DNA of 47,944 bases from Sediminibacterium sp. (GTDB lineage Bacteria > Bacteroidota > Bacteroidia > Chitinophagales > Chitinophagaceae), in NCBI GenBank assembly GCA_027490265.1, contig JAIXYL010000083.1, positions 1 to 47,944 of the forward strand, written 5' to 3'. Position numbers and translations under genes: made by a program. The notes beneath the pieces are model-generated. The model was not told the origin of the DNA and did no database searches. It was given only the letters and a program-made list of their open reading frames with translations. Below are positions 6,562-14,706 of the stretch, one piece after another; positions within the stretch are counted from its first letter, which is position 1, and each line of letters starts with the position of its first letter.

Positions 6562-9408
6562 ATGCGTTTAAAATTATTGGTGCTGCTTTTGTTGACTGGT
6601 GTTGTAGGGATGGCACAAAACACGGCTACTCTTAAAGGAAAATTGATCGATAGCGTTGGCAAACAACCACTTAAAGATGCTTCTATCACGCTTTTAGAAG
6701 CAAAGGATTCAACCTTAGACGTTTTTGGATTAGCGAAAGCAGATGGCAGCTTTCAGGTTGATAAAATCTCTTTTGGGGAGATGATTGTTCTCATTAAGTT
6801 TCAGGGTTTTGAAGCGTATTCCAAAAAAATTACTTTTTCTAAAACCAACGCTAACGTAGACTTAGGCACCATTTATATGAAATTGGCTGCGAATGATTTG
6901 GGAGAAGTGACGGTTACGCAATCACCAATCACCATTAAAAAAGATACGGTTCAATTTAATGCCTCTAGTTTTAAGACCAAGCCCAATGCGGTCATGGAGG
7001 ACTTGTTAAAAAAATTACCAGGGGTGCAAGTGGAAGCCGATGGTACTGTTAAAGCACAGGGTGAAAACGTACAAAGAATTTTAGTAGATGGCAAACGATT
7101 TTTTGGGGATGATCCTAAATTGGCTACCAAGAACTTGCCGCCCGATATGATTGATAAAATTCAGGTTTTTGACGCACTCAGTGATCAAAGTGCATTCACT
7201 GGTTTTGATGACGGTAATCGGATTAAAACCATCAATATCACCACCAAAAAAGATAAGCGCAAAGGGTATTTTGGTAGAGCAATTGTTGGGGCGGGTTCAG
7301 ATTCTGACGAAGGACGTTATGATAATAGTGTCAATTTGAGTTATTTTAATGGTGATCGCCAAATTACACTTACTGGTCAAGCCAATAATGTGAACAAACA
7401 AAATTTTGGTGGTCAAGATTTATTTGGCGGTGGTGGAGGTGCTCGGGGTGGAGGTGCAGGAAGTTTTGCTGGTGCTATCCGTGGAGCTGTTTCTGCTGCT
7501 TCATCTGCGAATAATAACGGGGGTATAATCCAAACGATTGCTGGAGGTCTAAACTACAAAGATATTTGGGGTAAAAAAACGGATGTTTCAGGGAGTTATT
7601 TTTATAACAACCAACAAACTTTTAGAGAACAAAATAGTTTCACGCAGAATTTAATTCCTGGAAGTCCTGATTCTTCTATTTTTAATACTCAATCTAATAA
7701 TTCAGTAACTAAAAATCAGAATCATCGAATTAACTTAAACATAGAGCATCAATTTGATTCTTCTAATTCATTTATTATCAGACCCAATATTAGTTTTCAA
7801 GACACGGAATCTTCTACAGAAACAACAACTTTTTCTACAAGAGGCAGTAGTAAGAATTTAAATAATTCAATCGCAACCACGAATAGGAATAATAGTGGCT
7901 ATACGGCAAGCGTAGAAGCTACTTTTAGACACCGGTTTAAAAAGAAGGGTAGAACTTATTCAATTGCGTTTAACCCATCTCAAAGCATTAATGATGGTAA
8001 TACTTCAAACTATTCTATCAATAACTTCTTTAATAGACCCGTTCCTGTTTCTGATACAATCAATCAAATTGGCATAACGAATAGGGATAGTAAAACGATG
8101 AATGCTACATTCTCTTATACCGAACCTATTGGTAAAAACCAAATCTTAGAATTCAACTATAATTATAACTCTAATATAAATAATTCAGGTACAAAAACCT
8201 TTGCATATAATAGAACTTCTGGGCAATACGATTTAGTTGTACCTAATTTGACGAATATTTTTGAGAATACGTTTAATTCTAATCGGGTAACATTAAATTA
8301 TCGCTTGCAAAATGCTAAGTATAATTTTAGTATTGGATCAGGTATTCAAACTGGTGATTTAATTAGCAAAAATTTGAGCAAAGACAGTTCAATCACCCAG
8401 AACTTTGTCAATTTCTTTCCAACCATGAATTTCAGATATGATTTTTCAAGGACGACAAATTTGCGAATTTTCTATAATGGTAGAACCGGTCAACCTTCTG
8501 CACAACAATTACAACCAGTAGTTGACAATTCCAATCCATTGAATATCACATCAGGTAATCCGAATTTGAAACAGCAGTTCATTCATACGTTTAGAATATT
8601 ATATAACTCTGTGGATATTGTTTCTCAGAAAATATTCTTTGCAAGTATTAATGCCAATTTTACAGCAAACGATATTCAAAATTCTACCACGTATTTGCCA
8701 AATGGGGCGCAGTTTACTATGCCAGTGAATTTAAGCGGTACCTATAATATCAATGGATTTTTGAATTATGGTTTCCCACTTAAAAAACCAAAGAGCAATA
8801 TTAATCTAGGAGTTAACCTAAGTAGAAGCCAAAGTCAAACTTTGGTAAACGCCTTAAGTAACTATACCAGAAATACAATTGCAGGATTCAATGCATCTTG
8901 GACTACTAATATTAAGGAAGGTTTCGACATGAACTTCTCATCCAATTCTAGTGTGAATTTTGCGCGTTACACTTTGCAGCCACAGCAAAATGGCGACTTT
9001 TTTACACAAACATTTGTAGCCGAACCAACGATTTATACAAAGTCTGGTTGGGTCTTTTCAACTGATTTCAGATACATCAAGAATACTGGTAGAGCAGAAG
9101 GATTTAATACCAATATTCCTTTATGGAGCGCCAGCATTGCCAAACAATTGTTCAAAAAGAAAGAAGGCGAGTTGAAGTTCTATGTATTTGACTTGCTAAA
9201 TCAGAATCAGAGTTTAGCTAGAAACGTTACTGGCAATACTATTCAAGACGTTTCAACTGTAGTGTTAAAGCGGTATTTCATGATCAGCTTCACCTATAAT
9301 TTAAGAAGTTTTGGTGCGCCTGCTGGCAATCAACAAAGAGGCCCTGCCCAAATGTTTAGAGGTGCACCCGGACAAGGCATGCAAATGATGCGGAATTTTG
9401 GACAATAA
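6562..9408 (+). CDS. TonB-dependent-receptor-like outer membrane beta-barrel protein
   Basis: The 948-residue protein has a signal peptide (MRLKLLVLLLLTGVVGMAQ), a carboxypeptidase-D-like regulatory domain (about 25-105), a plug-like region with LLKKLPGVQVEADGTV and ILVDGKRFFGDDPK (about 148-190), and a long Asn/Ser-rich barrel of the OMP_b-brl_3 type. A glycine-rich stretch sits near residues 289-310. Related proteins take up or export large substrates with TonB, but no substrate can be read from the sequence and there is no SusD partner nearby. It resembles the protein at 18757-21564 throughout, including the barrel motifs QLQPV and SGNPNL, so the two are paralogues. Confidence 0.9.
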   Translation: MRLKLLVLLLLTGVVGMAQNTATLKGKLIDSVGKQPLKDASITLLEAKDSTLDVFGLAKADGSFQVDKISFGEMIVLIKFQGFEAYSKKITFSKTNANVDLGTIYMKLAANDLGEVTVTQSPITIKKDTVQFNASSFKTKPNAVMEDLLKKLPGVQVEADGTVKAQGENVQRILVDGKRFFGDDPKLATKNLPPDMIDKIQVFDALSDQSAFTGFDDGNRIKTINITTKKDKRKGYFGRAIVGAGSDSDEGRYDNSVNLSYFNGDRQITLTGQANNVNKQNFGGQDLFGGGGGARGGGAGSFAGAIRGAVSAASSANNNGGIIQTIAGGLNYKDIWGKKTDVSGSYFYNNQQTFREQNSFTQNLIPGSPDSSIFNTQSNNSVTKNQNHRINLNIEHQFDSSNSFIIRPNISFQDTESSTETTTFSTRGSSKNLNNSIATTNRNNSGYTASVEATFRHRFKKKGRTYSIAFNPSQSINDGNTSNYSINNFFNRPVPVSDTINQIGITNRDSKTMNATFSYTEPIGKNQILEFNYNYNSNINNSGTKTFAYNRTSGQYDLVVPNLTNIFENTFNSNRVTLNYRLQNAKYNFSIGSGIQTGDLISKNLSKDSSITQNFVNFFPTMNFRYDFSRTTNLRIFYNGRTGQPSAQQLQPVVDNSNPLNITSGNPNLKQQFIHTFRILYNSVDIVSQKIFFASINANFTANDIQNSTTYLPNGAQFTMPVNLSGTYNINGFLNYGFPLKKPKSNINLGVNLSRSQSQTLVNALSNYTRNTIAGFNASWTTNIKEGFDMNFSSNSSVNFARYTLQPQQNGDFFTQTFVAEPTIYTKSGWVFSTDFRYIKNTGRAEGFNTNIPLWSASIAKQLFKKKEGELKFYVFDLLNQNQSLARNVTGNTIQDVSTVVLKRYFMISFTYNLRSFGAPAGNQQRGPAQMFRGAPGQGMQMMRNFGQ

Positions 9409-9412
9409 TGTT

Positions 9413-9433
9413 AACTAAACTTGAATTTTAGTT
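9413..9433 (+). terminator. Weak AT-rich hairpin after the receptor gene
   Basis: AACTAAA (9413-9419) and TTTAGTT (9427-9433) form a 7-bp stem with a 7-base loop, 4 bases after the stop codon, with a short TT-A-TT tail. Only one G-C pair is present, so it is a poor intrinsic terminator at best. Confidence 0.3.
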
Positions 9434-9461
9434 TTATTACCCATTGTATTTATAAGAAGTG

Positions 9462-9469
9462 TAAATTTG
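9462..9469 (+). promoter_or_regulatory. -7 box TAAATTTG for the arginine operon leader
   Basis: TAAATTTG matches TAnnTTTG and is followed after 16 bases by the ATG of the leader ORF at 9486. It is the best candidate promoter for the arginine genes. A TTG at 9444-9446 is only 15 bases upstream, shorter than the usual -33 to -7 distance. Confidence 0.5.
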
Positions 9470-9485
9470 CATTTCATTCAACACA

Positions 9486-9593
9486 ATGGTAGCAAGCACT
9501 CCATACAGTTTTATTACTAACAGCTGTTCGTATTTCACCGAGCAGTTGATGATACCATTCATCGTATTACCGAGGCCACGACGTGGTTTCTGA
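9486..9593 (+). CDS. Putative arginine leader peptide (35 residues, ends RPRRGF)
   Basis: A short ORF (ATG 9486, TGA 9591-9593) starts just after a -7 box and ends 102 bases before the first gene of the arginine operon. Its last codons encode LPRPRRGF, with Arg at positions 30, 32 and 33 using AGG, CGA and CGT. The stop codon lies inside the 5' arm of a strong hairpin (9590-9625). Arg codons placed at the end of a small ORF ahead of arginine biosynthesis genes are what ribosome-mediated attenuation predicts: stalling during arginine shortage would change the downstream fold. No homologue is known to me. The opposite strand is also open here (76 codons), so coding is not proven by openness alone. 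Confidence 0.5.
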   Translation: MVASTPYSFITNSCSYFTEQLMIPFIVLPRPRRGF

Positions 9594-9630
9594 TAGGACG
9601 AGCAACTGGCACTTGCCCCTATCAGTGAAA
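9533..9630 (+). promoter_or_regulatory. Structured leader RNA, candidate arginine attenuator
   Basis: The main hairpin pairs CTGATAGG (9590-9597) with CCTATCAG (9618-9625), 8 bp, with an inner GCAA/TTGC stem (9602-9605 with 9613-9616). Two smaller helices lie upstream: GATGA/TCATC around 9548-9563 and CCAC/GTGG at 9576-9586, the latter over the Arg codons. TTTCAC (9533-9538) can pair with GTGAAA (9625-9630) to enclose the whole region. A competing helix pairs CAGTTG (9543-9548, codons 20-21 of the leader ORF) with CAACTG (9603-9608) inside the main hairpin. Mutually exclusive pairings fit an attenuator. No strong U-run follows, so control could be by Rho or at translation. Confidence 0.45.
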
Positions 9631-9695
9631 ATTTCTCCGACAATTGTTTAGGGCTTAACGCCATCATTTATTCTCTTTAATCATATTTATATACG

Positions 9696-10370
9696 TTGGA
9701 ACAGTCAATTATTGTTCGAGTAGCAACTGCTAATGATATTCATTATGCAAGTACCATTACAGATGAAATGGAAGCATCTGCTAAAGCCAGAGGCACTGGT
9801 ATTGCAAAAAGAAGTCCAGATTATGTGGCCGCAAAAATGCAAGAAGGAAAAGCGGTTATTGCAGTTGAACCCAATGGACATTGGGTAGGCTTTTGTTATA
9901 TAGAAGTCTGGGGGCACGAGCAATTTGTGGCCAACAGTGGGCTGATTGTTTCTCCTGCATACAGAAAAAGTGGGGTGGCCAAACAAATCAAACAGACCAT
10001 TTTCAATTTATCCAGACAAAAATATCCAGCAGCCAAAATTTTTGGCTTAACCACTGGATTGGCTGTCATGAAAATCAACAGCGAGCTTGGGTATGAACCA
10101 GTCACATACAGTGAGTTAACCGATGATGAAGAATTTTGGGCTGGCTGTAAAAGCTGTGTGAATTATGATATTTTAATGAGCAAGGATCGAAAGAATTGTA
10201 TGTGTACAGCCATGTTATACGACCCTGCTGATCATTATGAACCTGCTGAAACGATTGCTGATTTTAAACAAAATTCAAAGCTTTATGAACGTTTTATGAA
10301 AGTAAAACAGAGCAAGCTGTTGAAATGGTTTAGAAAAAAGACCTTAAAAAATTATATCGTTCATTTTTAA
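9696..10370 (+). CDS. GNAT-family acyltransferase, candidate acylglutamate synthase of the arginine operon
   Basis: This 224-residue protein has a GNAT fold: substrate-side strands to residue 80, then SGLIVSPAYRKSGVAKQIKQ, the acetyl-CoA-binding segment with the R/Q-x-x-G/A pattern, and FGLTTGLAVMKINSELGYEPV in the C-terminal half. It is the first gene of the arginine operon. The operon has argB, argC, an acylornithine transferase and a deacylase but no classical argA or argJ, so this GNAT is the best candidate for acylating glutamate (inference). A two-cysteine patch (CKSC) and a basic C-terminus are present. The frame has a stop at 9678 and its first start is TTG 9696; the next Met is about 22 codons in and would cut the fold, so I keep TTG. 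Confidence 0.8.
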   Translation: MEQSIIVRVATANDIHYASTITDEMEASAKARGTGIAKRSPDYVAAKMQEGKAVIAVEPNGHWVGFCYIEVWGHEQFVANSGLIVSPAYRKSGVAKQIKQTIFNLSRQKYPAAKIFGLTTGLAVMKINSELGYEPVTYSELTDDEEFWAGCKSCVNYDILMSKDRKNCMCTAMLYDPADHYEPAETIADFKQNSKLYERFMKVKQSKLLKWFRKKTLKNYIVHF

Positions 10371-10381
10371 AAAAGATAGAG

Positions 10382-11584
10382 ATGTCATCGAAAAAATTGG
10401 TGCTTGGGTTTAGTGGTGGATTAGACACAACGTATTGTGCCATTTACTTGTCTCAAGATTTGGGGTATGAAGTGCACAGCGTTATTGTTAATACAGGCGG
10501 CTTTACAATTCAAGAATTAGACCAAATTGAAAAACATGCTTATGCATTAGGCGTAAAAACACATACGACCATTGACGCCGTAAAAAGCTATTACGATCGC
10601 ATCGTTAAATACTTGATTTACGGGAATGTGTTAAAAAACAATACTTACCCTCTAAGTGTGAGTGCGGAAAGATTGAGTCAAGCCATGCATATAGCAGCGC
10701 ACGCTCAAAAAATGCAAGCGGTTGCTGTTGCGCATGGCAGTACAGGTGCTGGCAATGATCAAGTTAGATTCGACATGATTTTTAATATCATGATTCCTGG
10801 TATAGACATCATTACCCCAATACGTGATTTGCAATTAAGTAGAGAAGCTGAAATAGATTATCTCAAAGCCAAAGGGGTTCAAATGAATTTTGAAAAAGCC
10901 GCCTATTCAATTAATAAAGGATTATGGGGTACCAGTGTTGGCGGTAAAGAAACCCTTCATTCAAAAGGACTTTTGCCAGAATCTGCTTGGCCTACACAAG
11001 TAACCAAATCTGCCGCTGAAGAACTGACCATCCATTTTGAAAAAGGTGCCATTACTTGGGTCAATGGGCAACATTTTACGCATCCTGCTCATGCCATTCA
11101 GTTCATACAAGCCATTGCTGCTCCATTTGGGATTGGCAGGGATATTCATGTGGGCGATACCATTATTGGCATTAAAGGAAGAGTTGGTTTTGAAGCAGCA
11201 GCACCAATGGTGATTATCAAAGCCCATCATGCTTTAGAAAAACACGTGCTCACTAAATGGCAATTGAATTGGAAAGACCAGTTGGCGCAATTTTATGGCA
11301 ATTGGTTACATGAAGGTCAAATGATGGATCCAGTAATGCGCGATATTGAAGCATTTCTAGACAATTCACAAGCCCATGTTACAGGAACCGTATTTGTACA
11401 ATTATTGCCCCATCGTTTCCAAATCATCGGCATAGAATCTGAATATGATTTGATGAGCAGCAAATTTGGTAAATATGGTGAAATGAATAATGGATGGACT
11501 GGCACTGATGTAAGAGGATTCTCTAAAATATTTGGCAACCAAACCGCCATTTATCATCATATTAAAAACGCTTCCAATGATTAA
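10382..11584 (+). CDS. argG: Argininosuccinate synthase
   Basis: ArgG joins citrulline and aspartate with ATP to give argininosuccinate. The 400-residue product begins with the ATP-pyrophosphatase P-loop GFSGGLDTTYCAIYL (residues 9-23) and keeps the ArgG features HGSTGAGNDQVRF and SINKGLWGTSVGGKE. Length is normal. ATG 10382 is 11 bases after the GNAT stop, and its end overlaps argC by 8 bases, placing it firmly within the operon. Confidence 0.95.
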   Translation: MSSKKLVLGFSGGLDTTYCAIYLSQDLGYEVHSVIVNTGGFTIQELDQIEKHAYALGVKTHTTIDAVKSYYDRIVKYLIYGNVLKNNTYPLSVSAERLSQAMHIAAHAQKMQAVAVAHGSTGAGNDQVRFDMIFNIMIPGIDIITPIRDLQLSREAEIDYLKAKGVQMNFEKAAYSINKGLWGTSVGGKETLHSKGLLPESAWPTQVTKSAAEELTIHFEKGAITWVNGQHFTHPAHAIQFIQAIAAPFGIGRDIHVGDTIIGIKGRVGFEAAAPMVIIKAHHALEKHVLTKWQLNWKDQLAQFYGNWLHEGQMMDPVMRDIEAFLDNSQAHVTGTVFVQLLPHRFQIIGIESEYDLMSSKFGKYGEMNNGWTGTDVRGFSKIFGNQTAIYHHIKNASND

Positions 11585-12572
11585 AGTAGGCATCGTAGGC
11601 GGCGCTGGGTATACTGGTGGGGAATTAATCCGCTTGTTGTTGCGTCATCCCAACGTCAATATAAATTATGTGCATAGTACCAGCAATGCAGGTCAGCCCT
11701 TATTTAAGGTACACACTGATTTGGTTGGTGACACTGAATTGCATTTTACTGATCAAATCAGCCATGATATTGATGTGTTGTTTTTGTGTATGGGACATGG
11801 TGAAGCCCGTCAATTTTTAGCCAATCAAAAGTTGCCAGCTCAAATAAAATTGATAGACCTGTCTCAAGATTTTCGCTTGCATGATCATGCTTCATTTAAT
11901 GATCGCCGTTTTGTTTATGGACTTCCAGAACTAAATCGATCAATGATTGAGCAAGCCAATTATATTGCTAATCCGGGTTGTTTTGCAACAGCCATTCAGT
12001 TGGGTTTATTGCCCTTGGCCAAAGCAGGCGTATTGGGAGATATTTATACAACAGGCATTACTGGGTCAACAGGCGCAGGTCAAGGTTTAAGCAGTACGTC
12101 ACATTTTAGCTGGAGGGCTAATAATATAGAAGCATACAAATCTTTGACACACCAACATATTCATGAGATCACAGAATCATTGAATCAGTTACAATCAGAT
12201 AATCCTTTAGCAACCAATGGTAATGGCGTAGGATTACACTTTGTACCCTGGCGTGGGGATTTTACCAGAGGTATTTATGTGAGTTCAACTGTTGATATTG
12301 GATTGCCTTATGATGCGTTGGTAGCAATGTATCAAGATTTTTATGCCAATGCAGCATTCACAGTTGTCTCAGACAAAATGATCAATCTTAAACAAGTTGT
12401 GAATACCAACAAGTGCTTGATTCACTTAGAAAAACATGGCAATACAGTAGTAATTCATAGCGCAATTGATAATTTATTAAAAGGGGCGAGTGGACAAGCT
12501 GTACAAAATATGAATCTTGTTTTTGGATTAAATGAAACCGCCGGACTGCAATTAAAAGCCAGTTATTTTTAG
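11577..12572 (+). CDS. argC: N-acyl-gamma-glutamyl-phosphate reductase
   Basis: ArgC reduces the acylglutamyl phosphate made by ArgB to the semialdehyde with NADPH. The 331-residue product starts with the NADP-binding motif GIVGGAGYTGGELIRLL and has the catalytic-cysteine signature ANPGCFAT (Cys135). I chose ATG 11577 (MIKVGIVGG), which overlaps the argG stop; the longer frame from 11532 would add 15 residues ahead of the dinucleotide fold. It is followed after 2 bases by the aminotransferase gene. Confidence 0.95.
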   Translation: MIKVGIVGGAGYTGGELIRLLLRHPNVNINYVHSTSNAGQPLFKVHTDLVGDTELHFTDQISHDIDVLFLCMGHGEARQFLANQKLPAQIKLIDLSQDFRLHDHASFNDRRFVYGLPELNRSMIEQANYIANPGCFATAIQLGLLPLAKAGVLGDIYTTGITGSTGAGQGLSSTSHFSWRANNIEAYKSLTHQHIHEITESLNQLQSDNPLATNGNGVGLHFVPWRGDFTRGIYVSSTVDIGLPYDALVAMYQDFYANAAFTVVSDKMINLKQVVNTNKCLIHLEKHGNTVVIHSAIDNLLKGASGQAVQNMNLVFGLNETAGLQLKASYF

Positions 12573-12574
12573 TT

Positions 12575-13726
12575 ATGAAATTATTTGACGTATATCCTTT
12601 AAACAATTTAACCATCGACAGGGCACAAGGGGCTTATGTTTGGGACAATAATGGCGTTCAATACCTTGATATGTATGGTGGACATGCGGTCATCAGTATT
12701 GGACATACACATCCGCATTGGGTAACATCAATCAAAAAGCAGTTAGATAAAATAGCTTTTTATTCCAATTCAATTGTGATTCCTTTACAACAACAATTGG
12801 CTAATTTATTGGGTGAGTTAAGTGGAAAAACTGATTTTCAATTATTCTTATGTAATAGTGGAGCAGAAGCCAATGAAAATGCATTAAAGTTGGCCTCCTT
12901 TCATACAGGCCGAAAAAAAGTCATCGCTTTTTCTAAGTCCTTTCATGGTAGAACATCTTTAGCTGTTGCTGCAACAGATAATCCATCAATCATTGCACCA
13001 GTTAATGAAACCAGCCATGTCATTTTTCTACCCTTTAATGATGAAGCAGCATTGACAGACTGTTTCAACAATCATGGACAAGATATTGCTGCTGTTATTG
13101 TTGAAGGGATACAAGGTGTTGGCGGCATTATTCCAGCATCACCTGCTTTCTTGCGATTGATTCGCACCCAGTGTGACCAATACGGTGCACTTTATATTGC
13201 AGACAGTGTACAGTGTGGATATGGTAGAACTGGCCAATTTTTTGCACATGATATTGCAGAAGTGAATGCGGATATTTATTCGATGGCCAAAGGCATGGGC
13301 AATGGATTCCCCATAGGCGGCATTTTAATTGCGCCGCATATTCAAGCAAAGCATGGGATGTTGGGGACGACGTTTGGTGGCAATCATTTGGCTTGTGCAG
13401 CTGCTATTGCTGTATTGGAAGTGATACAACAAGAGCAACTGATTAGTATGGCAAAGCAACGTGGTATGTATTTAATGAATCAGTTAAAAGCCATTGATGG
13501 TATTGAAAATGTTAGAGGCAGAGGCTTAATGATTGGATTTGATACACCCGATTCAATGAAAGGATTGAAAAAATTATTACTAGAGAAGTACAATATTTTT
13601 ACTGGAGAAGCCAAACCCAACGTCATCAGATTACTCCCTTCTCTGGCTTTATCCCGTAAACAAGCCGATGAGTTTTTAGACGCTTTAAAAGAAGCTATTT
13701 CTGATATTCAAAACAATACCGCATAA
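12575..13726 (+). CDS. argD: Acylornithine aminotransferase (class III, ArgD type)
   Basis: This PLP enzyme converts acylglutamate semialdehyde to acylornithine with glutamate as donor. The 383-residue product shows NSGAEANENALKLA, the phosphate-binding FHGRTSLAVAAT, IADSVQCGYGRTG, and the PLP lysine in SMAKGMGNG (Lys239). In most ArgD proteins the third motif reads DEVQ; here it is DSVQ, keeping the Asp that contacts the PLP ring nitrogen. Whether it acts on acetyl or succinyl derivatives cannot be read directly. It is separated by 2 bases from both neighbours. Confidence 0.9.
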   Translation: MKLFDVYPLNNLTIDRAQGAYVWDNNGVQYLDMYGGHAVISIGHTHPHWVTSIKKQLDKIAFYSNSIVIPLQQQLANLLGELSGKTDFQLFLCNSGAEANENALKLASFHTGRKKVIAFSKSFHGRTSLAVAATDNPSIIAPVNETSHVIFLPFNDEAALTDCFNNHGQDIAAVIVEGIQGVGGIIPASPAFLRLIRTQCDQYGALYIADSVQCGYGRTGQFFAHDIAEVNADIYSMAKGMGNGFPIGGILIAPHIQAKHGMLGTTFGGNHLACAAAIAVLEVIQQEQLISMAKQRGMYLMNQLKAIDGIENVRGRGLMIGFDTPDSMKGLKKLLLEKYNIFTGEAKPNVIRLLPSLALSRKQADEFLDALKEAISDIQNNTA

Positions 13727-13728
13727 AC

Positions 13729-14706
13729 ATGAACCATTTTGTTTCCGCAAATGATGTAAACAGTATTCAACTACTGGTGAATCAGGCTTTAGCCTATAAA
13801 AGCAATCCTTTTGCAGATGCACAATTAGGCAAGGGTAAACGTATTGGTTTATTGTTTTTAAACCCAAGTTTAAGAACCAGGTTGAGTACACAAGTAGCTG
13901 CTTCAAATTTGGGTATGGAAGCCATTGTGTTTAATGTAGACAAAGAAGGTTGGGCACTCGAGTTTGAAGAAGGGGTGATCATGAATGGCAACACAGTAGA
14001 ACATATTAAGGACGCTGCTCCAGTATTAGGACAGTATTTTGATATATTGGCCATTAGAACTTTTCCTTCCTTAAAAAATAAAGATGTTGATTACAGTGAA
14101 CAGTTGATGCACCAATTTATCAAATATGCTGGTGTACCAATCGTAAGTTTGGAAAGTGCTACTTTACATCCACTCCAATCTTTAACAGATATTATTACCA
14201 TTCAAGAATCATTGTTGGCGAATCCAATTCAACATAAAAAACCTAAAGTGGTTTTAACCTGGGCGCCGCATATTAAACCTTTGCCACAATGTGTGGCCAA
14301 TAGTTTTGCGCAATGGGTTAATGCATGGGGTGAAGCAGACTTTGTGGTGACACATCCAAAGGGATACGAGTTATCTGAGACATACACTAAAGGCGCAACC
14401 ATTCAATATGACCAGGCTGCCGCATTGGAAAATGCCGACTTTGTTTATGTAAAAAATTGGAGCAGTTTTCATGCATATGGGCAAATGTTAAGCCATGATG
14501 AGGCTTGGATGTTGACCCAACAAACAATGATGCAGACCAACCAAGCCAAACTGATGCATTGTTTGCCTGTGAGAAGAAATGTAGAATTGAGTGATGAATT
14601 ATTAGATGGTTCCAATAGTTTGGTGACTCGCCAAGCAGGTAACAGAGTATGGGCTGCACAAGCCGTATTGGCTAATATTTTACATCAACAAAAACAGTTG
14701 ATATGA
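13729..14706 (+). CDS. N-acylornithine carbamoyltransferase (ArgF' type)
   Basis: This 325-residue enzyme carbamoylates acylornithine rather than free ornithine. It has the carbamoyl-phosphate motif SLRTRLSTQ (residues 47-55), HPLQSLTD, and MHCLPVRRN near the C-terminus, as in the acetyl- and succinylornithine enzymes. As I remember the work on Bacteroides fragilis and Xanthomonas, one residue sets acyl choice: Pro90 for succinyl, Glu92 for acetyl. The aligned residue here, in GNTVEH, is Val90, so the acyl group is undetermined. The Glu-rich FEEGVIMNG region precedes it. ATG overlap (ATGA at 14703) couples it to argB. Confidence 0.9.
   Translation: MNHFVSANDVNSIQLLVNQALAYKSNPFADAQLGKGKRIGLLFLNPSLRTRLSTQVAASNLGMEAIVFNVDKEGWALEFEEGVIMNGNTVEHIKDAAPVLGQYFDILAIRTFPSLKNKDVDYSEQLMHQFIKYAGVPIVSLESATLHPLQSLTDIITIQESLLANPIQHKKPKVVLTWAPHIKPLPQCVANSFAQWVNAWGEADFVVTHPKGYELSETYTKGATIQYDQAAALENADFVYVKNWSSFHAYGQMLSHDEAWMLTQQTMMQTNQAKLMHCLPVRRNVELSDELLDGSNSLVTRQAGNRVWAAQAVLANILHQQKQLI

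Noticed and set aside
9413-9433. Hairpin after the first receptor gene as a strong terminator
   Set aside because: The stem has one G-C pair and almost no T-run; listed only as a weak candidate.
9437-9667. 76-codon minus-strand ORF opposite the arginine leader
   Set aside because: No recognisable family, no promoter box for it, and it is antisense to a better-supported leader with a promoter and hairpins. Its openness over 231 bases may be chance.
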